From assembly GCF_003589595.1 (NCBI RefSeq), contig NW_020654422.1, positions 9,036,742 to 9,100,741 on the forward strand: a stretch of 64,000 nucleotides of DNA, in the 5' to 3' direction. The position numbers were made by a program, and so were the translations under genes. How positions within the stretch are numbered: position 1 is the first letter of the stretch; each line of letters opens with the position of its first letter. Positions 37,035-48,000 of this stretch are shown one piece after another. This DNA is from Hyposmocoma kahamanoa (Eukaryota; Arthropoda; Insecta; Lepidoptera; Cosmopterigidae). The notes under the pieces are model-generated. The model saw only the letters and a program-made list of their open reading frames with translations. It made no database searches and was not told the DNA's origin.

Positions 37035-37342
37035 ATTTTGTAAGTGACAGGATGAACAAGTCCTGCGCTTGGTGGTAAGCGAATCGCCTGTCCATAACAG
37101 TTACAGTGCCGCTCAGAGCTTTAAATCGATTTAAAGATCTGAAGGGACTGCCACTGCGGCCGGCAACCTGAGACATAAGTTGATAAGTCCCATGTGCCTG
37201 TGAATTCACCACTGCTCTAACCCTTCACAACCAACACGCAGCAGTAATGTTTCATTACTGCCTAGCGGTAAAAATAAGTAAGGTGGCAGTACATCCTGAA
37301 CGAATTCTTTCACAAGGTGATCAACTGCTTCTAAAATTGTTC
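37035..37342 (-). repeat. Family E repeat copy, minus strand
   Basis: The reverse complement carries CCTTGTGAAAGAATTCGTTC, AGTAATGAAACATTACTG, GGCACATGGGACTTATCAAC, AGATCTTTAAATCGATTTAA (a small internal duplication), CTGTAACTGTTATGGACAGG and GGACTTGTTCATCCTGTCAC. Confidence 0.85.
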
Positions 37343-37491
37343 TGTACATAGACGTAGCTAATAGCATGGTTTAAATTTCTATTGAATTGATATTCAATTA
37401 TTTTTTATGTGAAATTACTCCACTAGTTTGTTATAATTAAAGCTAAAAAAAGTCGTTGCAAACCAAATACAAAGATATGACAACAAAGACA

Positions 37492-37498
<7 letters not shown>

Positions 37499-37534
<36 letters not shown>
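37499..37534. repeat. (TA)n microsatellite
   Basis: Uninterrupted TA dinucleotide run of about 36 bp, immediately before a SINE family C copy. Confidence 0.95.
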
Positions 37535-37539
<5 letters not shown>

Positions 37540-37544
37540 ATAGT

Positions 37545-37650
37545 ATAGCGTCTGGCACGGTTTGCTAGAAGACGTCGGTTCGAATCCGGCCGGATCGAAG
37601 GAATTTTTTCTAAGTGTTCAATCTTTGTATTAAAAATTATAGCTTGGTTG
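37545..37650 (+). repeat. SINE family C copy
   Basis: GCGTCTGGCACGGTTTGCTA, GAAGACGTCGGTTCGAATCC (box B) and GGCCGGATCGAAGGAATTTT, then a TGTTCAATCTTTGTATTAAA-like tail. The minus-strand copy at 42,555-42,665 has the same segments including GCTAGAAGACGG. Confidence 0.75.
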
Positions 37651-39023
37651 TCAGAGTAGGAGGCCCTAGGTGCGTTTGACTCCTAGTGAGGACAAAATAA
37701 TATATTACCGACATGTTGGGGAAAGTTGAGAAAACATTTACTTTAAGAAGATCTAATCCCCAACCGGGCAGACTATTACGTAAAACAATTTCCTTAGAGT
37801 CCCATGCATAGTTGTGGAACGTAATTGTGTAGATACTAGTGAGGTATATACTTAGTGTTGATGATATGCAAAAGGAAGTCAATATCTTATTATCGTTGCA
37901 TGAAAGTGGAACGGATATTTTACTCTTTATATGAAAGAAGTAGTTAATTATACGTAAGAATACCGATAAAAGTAATAACTATTATTATTATTCCTACAAT
38001 TATTCACAAATAATACTTAGTTAATTTCAGAAGTATAAAAGGGAAATAAAGTACAATGGTAGCAATAACAATGAATTCCTCAGAAAGCAATAGACGTGAG
38101 AATGAAGAACCGAAGATGCGATCGTTAATTAGGGACGATAATTTGACGTGTCTTGACAGCTAATATTGTGTTGAAATTGATTTGTGTTCAAAGTTGAATT
38201 AATTTTGACAGAGTCAATAAGCCACCGACCACTTTCTCATAGCAGAGAATACACTTAGCTCATGAACCGTAATTATGAGTTTGACTTATAATAGAAAATG
38301 TATCATCACCGTTAGTTATTTTAGAGATACAGAAAAAACGGTTACGTGTTTAGTGATCTCAGAGTCTCAATGTAGGGTAAGCACTGATAATGGTTACTAC
38401 TACAAATTTAATAAATAAACACATGTTTATTATTACGCAAAATAAACAAGAAAGGCTTGAAGATCGACTAATTGGTGGGAAAAACAAATTTTTCTCGTTC
38501 TTTCAATTATAATTTTAATATGACCATTGCATCTTTTATGTTATTAGTACGTATTTGACCTCCAACTTACATGATGAAAAGTGACGAAGAGGTCGACGAT
38601 GGTGCGTGCACACTTAAATAATGCCTATTCACTATCGCCTTGAAAAGACCCAAGTTTTAGCGTTCAGAGATATGTCTGCATGCAAGGTATGACACTCCGA
38701 GCCGTTTGCCATATAAATGTGGAAACGTAACGATTCGTGCGAATCTTTGATATATCCACAACATAGGGGTAGAACCACAGACATACATCTAGATAGACAC
38801 CGCAAGTAAAACGTACTTCGCGTGCCCAAAGTAAGTGAAATTCATTTAGATGCCGCTGCTACAATTCAGAACGCGCTCGACCGTTATTGTGCACACCAGT
38901 CGAAAACGCGAAAAATGCAGAATTGTGCCTAAGTTTAAGTAAACTTCTTCTGATTAATAAGATTTTACCATATTTTATCAGCAGTTACATTTTCATTTGT
39001 CTTACCATTCATCAATTACCAAC
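37651..39023. other. Intergenic, nothing recognised
   Basis: AT-rich, no supportable gene. Confidence 0.45.
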
Positions 39024-39061
39024 AGAAAACCATCCAGTAAAATTTTACTGGATGGTTTTCT
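39024..39061. repeat. Perfect 38-bp palindrome without spacer
   Basis: AGAAAACCATCCAGTAAAA is followed directly by its exact reverse complement, centred between 39,042 and 39,043. The long spacer-free symmetry is unlikely by chance, but no surrounding element is recognised. Confidence 0.85.
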
Positions 39062-39121
39062 TATTAATTAATTAAGGTAGTTCCAAGTTCATATATTGAC
39101 GTGCGTTTTTTTTATTTAGGT

Positions 39122-39430
39122 TAATCGATGAGATCTTCTATTACAAAATGATATTATTTATTACGCTCATTTTGTTGGAAGTACAATAAATTTTAATGTT
39201 TTAAATCGATTAAAAATTAAAATCTTAATTTTTTTTTTAGGTAATCAACATTTTTTTAAAACAATTAAAATAAAGGACTTAGCTATCTTATTCTAGTATT
39301 TTTCTACTATATTAATATTGCGACTACTTGTAATCAACAAATACTTGAACAAAAATTATTATATTTAGAATCGATTAATCGAATGGATTGTTTTGTATGT
39401 GTAGTGTATTCCGTTCAATCAATCGATTTA
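39122..39430. promoter_or_regulatory. Cluster of TAATCGATTA-type homeodomain sites
   Basis: TAATCGAT at 39,122, AATCGATTA at 39,204, AATCGATTAATCGAA at 39,369 and CAATCAATCGATT at 39,417. TAATCGATTA is the palindromic P2 site known to bind Ser50 paired-class homeodomains as dimers. The cluster is about 0.85 kb upstream of the CFAP99-like gene and 12 kb from eyg. The region is AT-rich, so chance is a real alternative. Confidence 0.25.
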
Positions 39431-40266
39431 GAGCGAGCGGAAGGAGATTTCCATCATTAAATAGTACTTGTGAAGTCATAGTGGGTACAACAAATGTTGC
39501 ACGCTTGGTTTTCATACAAATTGCTGTACTTGCGGCGTCTATCTAGATATATATAAATGCCTGTGGGTAGAACACTAGCCTATGTCTAGTCCCCAGATGA
39601 TGGAAAGGTGAAGGCGGAATTAAATCGTGCAATTCCATCGCACACTCTCCTTGATATATTCTGTAGAATACCGATAAGCAGGCAACTTTACGGCGATATA
39701 AACTGCATTAAATTACATAACCTGTTACGACACTGTTTCATAAAATTTATTAAATCTACACCTCTAACATAATAAAGGTAATCAAAATTACTCTAGTTTT
39801 ACAATAATCACCATAATGGGCCTGCCTATTTAAATTTCTCGTAGTTATTTATGGTTTTTATGTTGAACAATTCATTATTTCAGAAGTGTGCTGTGACTTG
39901 CACTTTGTGCACTTCTCAACCGCAGCGATTGCATCCCGCCTGAGGTGTCGAACTGTCGAATAAAAGCTTCTCGTCAAAATGATTGATTAATGACACACCC
40001 GGCAAAAACAGACTGACTACCTAATTGAATACTCCTGACCTAACGCCCCAGCTCTACCACTCCACAATACAATAACGCACACCTTCATTGATTTTTTAAA
40101 TTGTTTCGTAATAACATCTTTTTATACTTTAATTCATATTAGCGTCAATCTGGTTGCATTGAACATGATAATAAAAAATGTCATCACTGTCACTAAATTG
40201 TCCAAGTTAATGTCATTCCGTAATGCACGTTAAAGTTATTAGGGAATTTTTTATGTCATTTCAAAT
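39431..40266 (+). other. CFAP99: Upstream region of the CFAP99-like gene
   Basis: No gene or recognised repeat. Expected to contain the promoter of the downstream gene, but no clear TATA box or initiator can be singled out. A slightly GC-rich block sits at 39,890-39,960. Confidence 0.4.
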
Positions 40267-42042
40267 ATGAATTTTTATCACACATCACTGAATATCAAAC
40301 TAATAAGAAATATCTTGCTTGATTATGATGCTGCTCACGAAATCTCTCCATATGAATACATGCAGACCTATATTGAAAAATGTTCTCGTCAAACAGGCAA
40401 CATAAAACTTACTTGGATTGCTGAAACATTCTTGGGTATACAGAAACACAAATCATTTTTAAAAGCAATTTCTGGCCGATTCTCTGAAAAGCTCACCGAA
40501 GAAGAGCGAGACTACTTCATGATTATCTTTCACGCTGTAATTTTTCAAGTTGGTCCAAAGGATATGGACCTTTTATTCAAAACTTTGTTTAATGTAAGTA
40601 AATCATTGTTGGCTACGTTCACCAAATTTTTAAGTAACAACGAAATACTTACTTATATATCTGATGTTGCTCAAGATAACTATGATACCAAATATGTAAC
40701 CGAGAAAATTATCAACCCATTGTTTACTTGGCAACCCTACATAAGTGAAATGGCTCACAGTTATGCCAAATATCTTAAAAAAGTTGAAAGGCGTAGAATG
40801 AAACCACCTACCATACCAGTACAACCTACTGTCTTGAACAGGAAAAGTAAGAAAGAAACAACTTCCTTACCAGAAATACTTCCAAATGTTCCACCAAACT
40901 CTAGAATTCGTATCAAAAACAAAATAATGCTTACTAAAAGCGTAATTGATAGACGATTGCAAACTTTAAAAAATAATAACAAACAAAAAGCTACAAATTT
41001 GTTGAATACTGTTAAAAAATCAGATTTTCACTATGCCCAACCAAAATCGGACGATATTTATCAAAAAAATAAATATGAAATAGATCGAATAGATTCTTTG
41101 CCAAGGTCAAAGAAAATTATATCAAAAACAAATTTACCTCCCATTCGAGAAAATGTTGCATTAATTCAAAGATGTAATAAGAGAAAACAGCAAATTGAAC
41201 AAGAAGAAATTGATTGGGTTAATGATTTGCTGTCTTGCTGTAGAAATCAATCGAGGGTTGAGGAGTTAGATGAATTGGAAAGGAGTGAAAAGGAAAAAGA
41301 AAGATTATATGATATAGAAAGAAAACATTTATTGGGTCAGATATCTTATGAAGAGGCTATATTAGCTAAAAAGAAAGTTCACGAGCAAAATAAGAAGAAA
41401 TACGAAGAATATCTTACGGATAAAAAATTGTGGAATGATGCTATCGAGAAATGGAAGATGATACAAGTCCAACATTCCAGAGAACAAGTGGAAAAGTGCT
41501 TGATAACGGATCTTAATATTGCAGCGGCAAGAAATGAAATTGCAGAAAGGAAAAAAGAAAATGCTGCAAACATAAAAAAGGAAACTGCAGACTTGCAGGC
41601 AGAATACCTAAAATTAAAGCAGGAAGAAATGGAAAAAAAAATTAAAATGATAAAAGAGATTAAAGTGTTATCTTTAATCGCAAAGAAAGCTAAAGCTCCC
41701 AAGATTGTTGATTTAACCGAATCGTCCGGATTGGGTCTATTGTGCGAAATGTCCATAGCTGAGCTACAGGAGAGAATAGCAGCAATGAAAATTGGTATAA
41801 AAGAGGAATTAGACAGAAAAAAAGCTCTGATAAGGGCCAATAATGACACAGCAAAGAAAGAGTATGACGAAGTTACTCAATCCGTTAAGAAATTTATGTC
41901 CGAACGTGAGTGTATTCGAAAACTAAACATTGGTAAAATTAACAATAAACCTAACATCACTCTTGACGCAGTATCTTCTAAAGAAATAGAAGATTTGAAA
42001 AAAATGTTAGAGCGGAAGAGAAGTCTGCGTATGAACATGTAG
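40267..42042 (+). CDS. CFAP99: CFAP99-like cilia- and flagella-associated protein, 591 aa, single exon
   Basis: Probable axonemal protein of motile cilia or sperm flagella; family members are found in ciliated eukaryotes, with the molecular role little known. An N-terminal helical domain spans residues 1-170 and ends in YVTEKIINPLFTWQPYISEM. This resembles the 'Y-V-x-x-x-I-x-P-L-x-x-W-Q-P' segment of CFAP99 as I remember it. A basic proline-containing linker follows (PPTIPVQPTVLNRK, about 178-215), then a long charged coiled coil (about 312-560). Within that lies GLGLLCEMSIAELQERIAAM (about 487-507), another CFAP99 signature. An in-frame TAG at 40,240-40,242 means the ATG at 40,267 is the first possible start. 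There are no introns, stops or frameshifts. A single exon suggests either intron loss or an old retrocopy that stayed functional. Testis expression is the likely pattern (inference). Confidence 0.85.
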   Translation: MNFYHTSLNIKLIRNILLDYDAAHEISPYEYMQTYIEKCSRQTGNIKLTWIAETFLGIQKHKSFLKAISGRFSEKLTEEERDYFMIIFHAVIFQVGPKDMDLLFKTLFNVSKSLLATFTKFLSNNEILTYISDVAQDNYDTKYVTEKIINPLFTWQPYISEMAHSYAKYLKKVERRRMKPPTIPVQPTVLNRKSKKETTSLPEILPNVPPNSRIRIKNKIMLTKSVIDRRLQTLKNNNKQKATNLLNTVKKSDFHYAQPKSDDIYQKNKYEIDRIDSLPRSKKIISKTNLPPIRENVALIQRCNKRKQQIEQEEIDWVNDLLSCCRNQSRVEELDELERSEKEKERLYDIERKHLLGQISYEEAILAKKKVHEQNKKKYEEYLTDKKLWNDAIEKWKMIQVQHSREQVEKCLITDLNIAAARNEIAERKKENAANIKKETADLQAEYLKLKQEEMEKKIKMIKEIKVLSLIAKKAKAPKIVDLTESSGLGLLCEMSIAELQERIAAMKIGIKEELDRKKALIRANNDTAKKEYDEVTQSVKKFMSERECIRKLNIGKINNKPNITLDAVSSKEIEDLKKMLERKRSLRMNM

Positions 42043-42100
42043 TAGCTTCTTAAATATTGCATGTTTATTGGTATTATAATTATGTTGTGCTTTAGTCGCA

Positions 42101-42106
42101 ATTAAA
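42101..42106 (+). terminator. CFAP99: Candidate polyadenylation signal (ATTAAA) of the CFAP99-like gene
   Basis: ATTAAA lies 58 nt after the TAG stop, followed by a T-rich stretch. This is the commonest variant of AATAAA and is at a plausible distance for a short 3' UTR. Confidence 0.5.
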
Positions 42107-42245
42107 GTTTTATTAATTTTTTATTATAATTATTTCCTTTATAAATTAATTCATATCAAGTCTCGTATAAACTTCAGATGAGATTTCAACCTGCCCAAAA
42201 TGCGTTCGTTCAAGTGAATTTCTAGCGAAACTCGTAGAAATCGTT

Positions 42246-42432
42246 TGGTGAAATTACAGGCACATAGGACTTGCCGACTTATGTCTCAGGGTGACGGGCG
42301 CAGTGGCCGTGGCCCTTAGATCTTTGCGATTTAAAGCTCTGAGTGGCACTACAACTGTTATGGATAGGCGTGTAGCTCACCATCAGGTACACGACTTGTT
42401 CGTCCCGTCACTTGACATTACAAGAAAAAAAA
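42246..42432 (+). repeat. Family E repeat copy, 5'-truncated
   Basis: Starts at GGTGAAATTACAGGCACATA and keeps the rest, including TTGCGATTTAAAGCTCTGAG and CACGACTTGTTCGTCCCGTC, ending in an A-rich tail. It is about 200 bp past the CFAP99-like stop. 5' truncation is typical of retroposed repeats. Confidence 0.85.
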
Positions 42433-42554
42433 GAAGCTATTTCGAACGACGAGTATTAAACACTACCCGGTCTACATAGAAATAATTCTAAAAATTGTAT
42501 GCTCAATATATTAGGAATCAGGCACCTAAATTAAGCATTAGAGTTTATTATAAT

Positions 42555-42665
42555 TATTAATGCAAAGACCGAACACTTCGAAAAAATTCCTTCGATCTGC
42601 CAGATTCGAACCACCGTCTTCTAGCAAAGCGTGCCAGATGCTATGCCAACTAAGCAATTTTCCTT
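42555..42665 (-). repeat. SINE family C copy, minus strand
   Basis: Minus strand: CTTAGTTGGCATAGCATCTG (box-A region), GCTAGAAGACGGTGGTTCGA, ATCTGGCAGATCGAAGGAAT and TGTTCGGTCTTTGCATTAAT. This copy shows both promoter boxes, supporting a tRNA origin of the head. Confidence 0.75.
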
Positions 42666-42711
42666 CCTTCCTTGACCTCACGAATTTTTCTATGTGAATT
42701 TATCATTAGAG

Positions 42712-42955
42712 TTTATTCAGGGAAGTACTGCCACCACGCGTATTTCTGCCGCCAATTAGTGAGCCAATGTGAGCGGTTTTTAAGTATAAGGGTGCTGGAC
42801 TTGTCAACTTTGGGTCTGAGGTTGACCGGCGCAGCGGCAGAGCCGCTCAGATTTTTGCTTTTTAAAACTCTGAATGACACTGCAATTTTTAAGGATGGTC
42901 GTGTCGCTCATCAGGCGCACAACTTGTTCGTGCCGTCATTGTTATAAAAAAAGTA
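42712..42955 (+). repeat. Family E repeat copy, internally deleted
   Basis: Starts CAGGGAAGTACTGCCACCA, has lost most of the AGTAATG..CATTACT segment and the GGCACATG portion, then continues with GACTTGTCAACTTTGGGTCT and ends CACAACTTGTTCGTGCCGTC plus A's. Confidence 0.75.
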
Positions 42956-43124
42956 TTATTTGAATGGAGATTTGTGCAAAACAATCTAACGATCTCCACC
43001 AGTCGAGATTTGAGGAATATATACCAAATCCCAACGCAAACGCCGAAACACAAATTACGTTTTCCAATATTCTAGGTATATTTAACAAATTTGTTATGGG
43101 GCCGTTTCACCAGCTGGAAATTTT

Positions 43125-43370
43125 TTAACTGACTTCAAAAAATGAGGAGATTCTCAATTCGACTGTATGTTTTTTTTGTATGTAGGTATGTTACGCGATA
43201 AATCCGCCATTTGTGAACCGATTTTGATGATTCTTTTTTTGTTGGAAAGAGGGTACCACAGAAACGGTCCCATTTAACTTTGAAGAAAATATTCGACCTC
43301 TAAGGATGGTAAACTAGGAGATGAATGACTTTTGAGCTCGGTTGTTTTAGTAGTTTGCACTGAGGTTAGG
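43125..43370 (+). repeat. Diverged dispersed repeat (family F), copy 1
   Basis: Contains AACTGACTTCAAAAAATGAG, GAGATTCTCAATTCGACTGT, TATGTTACGCGATAAATCCG and ATTTGTGAACCGATTTTGAT then GATTCTTTTTTTGTTGG. Similar blocks are widespread in lepidopteran genomes as I remember. An inverted partner lies at 44,460-44,590. Confidence 0.6.
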
Positions 43371-44167
43371 TTATGATAGGTACAGAACGAAATGACGCAA
43401 GTGCCGTCTCGCGTATAGACGCAGTAAATTGAAACCACCCATTACATCCAATGAAGGAGAAAAATGCAATATATAAATTGATATAAATATGACAGAGATA
43501 GGATACGGGTATTTACGATTGCTCTTTAAATTAATAAACTGCCACAATTGAATAAAACCTTTTTTACGTAACAATTATTCAAATTTACTTTCCACAATTC
43601 AACCAACGGTTACCGAGATTTTTGAGGGTTTTTTTTGTATAAAGTTAATTTGCAAGCGACTGTACCTACAAATAACACCTTGCATAGTTCTCTATATGTA
43701 CATCTAGGATCATTTGTACAGCATTTTTAATAATATATCTATTATGGCGCTTGGCAGTTACAGCCGTCGGCTGTAAATGATATTGCAATTTTGCACACGA
43801 AGCCTTAAGCTTAATAAAGTTTATTGCTACGTTCTTATTTCAAATATAAGCTTCGGGAGACATGGAGATGTTACGGTTTAATTCGATAGACTTATATCGA
43901 TTTAGACACGATACACTTAAATCTATATTGAAATTATTTCTGTATACTGCTACTGTCATAATAACTTTACAATTTTTTTTTATCATGTATTTGCAAATAC
44001 ATTGTTGGTTACCTCAGCAGTGTGAAAAATTAAGTTATTTTATTGATATGTCTATGACAGTCACTTTTACCAACAGCTATAACTTTTTTATAAAAAACAA
44101 AGCCGCACTCAAATTTTTGCTTATCCGTTTTGGCTGTGTTTATTTTCATTGGAATTACATTAGTAGC

Positions 44168-44456
44168 AATAGCTCCATGTGAAAAAGTTCGTTCAGGGAT
44201 GTATTGCCACCTTACCTGTTTCTGCCGCCAAGCAGAAAGTAATGTGAGCATTATTGCGTTCCGATTTGGAAGGGCTAGGGTAAAATTGCAGGCACATTGT
44301 CAACTTATGTCTCAGGGTGATGGGGCAGTGCCTCTAAAATCCAGCTATTTAAAGCTATGTGTGGTACTTAACTGCAACTGTTATGGATAAGTAGAGGCGT
44401 CGCTTACCACCAGGCACACGACTTGTTCGTCCCGTCACTTGGTATTATATAAAAAA
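44168..44456 (+). repeat. Family E repeat copy
   Basis: Begins GCTCCATGTGAAAAAGTTCG then CAGGGATGTATTGCCACCTT, AGTAATGTGAGCATTATTG, GGCACATTGTCAACTTATGT, CTGCAACTGTTATGGATAAG and CACGACTTGTTCGTCCCGTC, and ends in A's. Confidence 0.82.
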
Positions 44457-44459
44457 CAC

Positions 44460-44592
44460 CTATGTGCCAAGTTCTATTGAAATCGGTTAACAGAAAGTGG
44501 GCGTAATATCCAACAAAAAAAGAATCATCGAAATTGGTTCACAAATGTCGCAGTAATCACGTAACATACACAAAAACCTAATTTCTTGGATT
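44460..44592 (-). repeat. Family F repeat, copy 2, inverted
   Basis: The minus strand reads TATGTTACGTGATTACTGCG, CATTTGTGAACCAATTTCGA and TGATTCTTTTTTTGTTGGA. It is collinear with 43,188-43,248 on the plus strand and directly abuts the preceding family E copy. Confidence 0.65.
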
Positions 44593-44654
44593 TGGTAGCG
44601 TTCCCTCAACTTTCAAAAAGTTAACACATTGACTAATGTGTAGAATATCACCTT

Positions 44655-45000
44655 AGCGCCCAGTTACACGAGGCGAAAGGTTACCCGCGGCCGCCGCGCG
44701 GCGCCCGTTCAGTTACCACGCCTTCATGTACATTAATGGCGAATTTAAATTCTATTTACTAGGCTATTTAAATTCCTCTGTATAATATTCACGCAGTGTT
44801 CCTGTATTCCGCAGTATGCCTGCGTATTCCTCTGAATACGCAGGCTTGCCCGCGTGCCCGGGACGCTATTTTAAGTTAAAACATAAAAGCTAAAGAAATA
44901 GAGCGTATTTTGCCACGACAGTTACACGCGGTCGCTGCGCGGCGGCGACGGCAACGCGGACTCCGCGCTTCGACCGCGCGGCGACGGCTCGGGGTGAGTG
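44655..45000. repeat. GC-rich island with duplicated CAGTTACACG motif
   Basis: Two very GC-rich blocks (about 44,660-44,710 and 44,930-44,995), each introduced by CAGTTACACG and rich in CGCGGC/GCGCGG. An AT-rich stretch and a 12-bp-arm hairpin (GCCTGCGTATTC/GAATACGCAGGC, 44,818-44,845) lie between them. It looks like a non-autonomous DNA element or its remains. It has no ORF. Confidence 0.45.
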
Positions 45001-48000
45001 CGATGAAATTCGTGTCGAATAAATGCGCCCAAAAACGTTCATCAGGACAACAGAACTAACTAGAATAGAAAAATCGAATACAACATTAGCGATATTTGCC
45101 TCTTACCACCCTCTATATAATACAACATGTCTGCACGAGAAGGTACTACAGTAGTAAGAGAAATGTTATCTTGAGGCGATTAACGATCAATGCGCGTACG
45201 CGTGCGTGAATTGGGTGCCGAGTTAATTAGTGCCTGGCAAAGCGAAATATTAGTAATTGGAATTTATAGTTAGGAGCTGACGCCTCAGATGATATACTAG
45301 TATGTCATGATCACATTTATGTGGTCTGTGGCCATGATATACGCAAGTGCTGTGACTTTCGTTCACCTTAGTCATAATCATAAATATTTTTTCTTCAGAA
45401 CTAACTGACAAGCCACCTGTGTTCGATTAGCTAAATTCAAACGTACACATCTAATCATATAAGTTATAATAACAGTGTAATAACACGACGATGTCGATAC
45501 GACGGCACAAATCATGTATACGGAGTGCTCAATATTCAAAAAGCCTAGTCGATGTAATTTGGATTAAGGCAATAAATAAGCTAAGGTCGCCCGTTCATTT
45601 GTATCGACGAATAATTTAAATTCTTTAACGCCAATGTTCAAGATTACGCGGCGAGATATAGGCGCGGGCGCCCGTGTCCGGCGACAACCACCAAATAAAT
45701 TTATATTTCCGACCGACATCGGCCGACTCCTCTTTGTAGATAATTCGACCGGTAACGTTGAATGACTCTATTAACAGCTTCCCTTTTTCGGATAAATGTC
45801 GACTTAGTCTCTGTTACTACACCGTTCTCATATGTATAGTATGGATGTTCATTTAATATGTACAATACGTACAAATCGCGTTACGTTCAGACTTTTAAAA
45901 AACCTTTGTTTCTTTGAAGTCAAATCCTGTTTTAGTCCATTCCAATCGTAAAAAAATCATTTTTCATGTACTTCAAACTCTTCAAGAATAAAGTGGTAGG
46001 ATATTTTTTTACAATTTTATTTAAAGAAACAATATTAGGAGAACCAAAGTCGAAATATATGTAAATATGCATCCTTATTCCAAAAACCAAAGCAGCAGCT
46101 ATAAATAGGGGCCAATGATCGGAGATTTAACTGATAACAGTAAAACGTCAATAACCACCTAATTGGGAGGAACACTCCGACTCCGGCGCAGTCGTCCTCG
46201 AGTGAGAACGAATAAATATTGTCACACTAGCCAGATAATTTGCCCGATAACTTAATGTGCTTACATTTCGAATCTGCTCATGATTTTATGGGAAACTAAG
46301 ATACACCATTTTTTTTGCTACGACTTGTTGGAGAAATACTTTTATTTATATCTTTATTAGTGGAAGGATATATCTTTTTAATTAACGAACAATAATTGGC
46401 TTGATGATAGATAAATAGACCATAAAAGTAAATATTAAATAAATTTTAATTGTGAATTAATTTAATTTCCAATCTATTTCCGTTAAATACGTAGATTTTT
46501 AAATGTTATGAAGCATTTAAGTCTGTAATTTACGACTAAAACATGTCACTTTAGAACAGTAACGTCACAAAGTCGTAAATTAACACGTTTTCTAATTTCA
46601 CCACATTCGCATAAAATGATTGAGGAAAAATACCTTTGCCTCAAAAATTAATGAGGCACTCAAAAACGTCAACAACAAAAACATACTAGAGAAAAACGTA
46701 GACCGTTAACAAGGGGATGTAATTATAAACGCCTATTAATACCTTCTTTATACTGTTCAACGTCATATAAACAAAATAAACTCATTACGTAATATTCCAG
46801 CTTGAAAAAGAAGAAATTCAATAAGTTTTAAAGAAAAATGCGTATTCTGAAAGTCAAGAGGTGTCGCTAAGGCCTATGACTGCACGATGTTACCTCCGAA
46901 CAGGTCGTATCAACTGGGCACGTATTAAATAACTTACGTTATGATTACTCAGCCAATTTGCATACGAATTTTATCTGCAAAAGGTGTCATATTCCTTAAA
47001 GCTTGATAAAGAAAAATGTAAAAATATACCAAAAAAGGACAACCGTATCTAAAACCTAATTTAGGGGGAATTAATACGGATGATTTCCTGTTTTGGTATG
47101 CTCTTACGACCATTTTCGATGTTAATAATCTTTAAAACTTATCTACGAGTTGGTGGCTTCAATGCTTACGAATTTGTCAATACAGAGTTGGCAATAAAAT
47201 TTGTATAATTCTCATTAAGTTCATGGTAAATTTACCAATGTCATATTTACCTAAACACATTAGAAGTAAATTTTGCGCTTAAAATCTCATAATACTAAAT
47301 CTAAGTGCATGTATACCTTAATCACACAGGCTTAAAAAATATATTGCTAAAATATTAGCAATATTGCAGTTAAATGTAGCGATATGGCCGAGCGCCGTTC
47401 ACACGTTTGCTTAATCTGTATCGTTCCTCCGCGACAGGAGCATACTGCACCGAAACGCGCATACACAAAACACGTTCTGTCAATTTTTATTAAATTCTTG
47501 TATACAATTTCTCTGAAATTAATTTTATACAATTTTGGGACATGTAACACTATATGTGACTCAAAATTGTTTAATGCTTCAATTGACTGATATGTACAAG
47601 CAGAAAATTAATTAGAAATTAGTTTTTTGATATATCAATAGCTAAAGCCTGTGATAGGTAGACGTTGCGTCCTTTTTCAGCAAAATGGAGCAAAAAATAT
47701 TTATTGGTTGTACAACTCCAAAGTCTCCTGATTTCTAAATGATAGTAACAGTTTTATTTTTCAACTTTCAACTCCTTTTGTCGCATTTAATTATCAATTT
47801 AGTCTCGTACTTTAAAGACAATGAAAAATATTTGGATTTCGTTAGTAGTCAAATACTCTGTTCATAAAAAAAACATATGAATGACATTTTATTATTATTA
47901 TAAAAGTTTGTTAAAGTACAGCAAGCATAACAACGAAAATGGAATGGTCAATTATATTAATGGAAGTAGAAAGAGTTGTTTACCTTTGGAACCTTTTAAA

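Noticed and set aside
41379..41849. 156-codon minus-strand ORF
   Set aside because: It lies antisense within the coiled-coil part of the CFAP99-like gene and is a shadow of the real frame.
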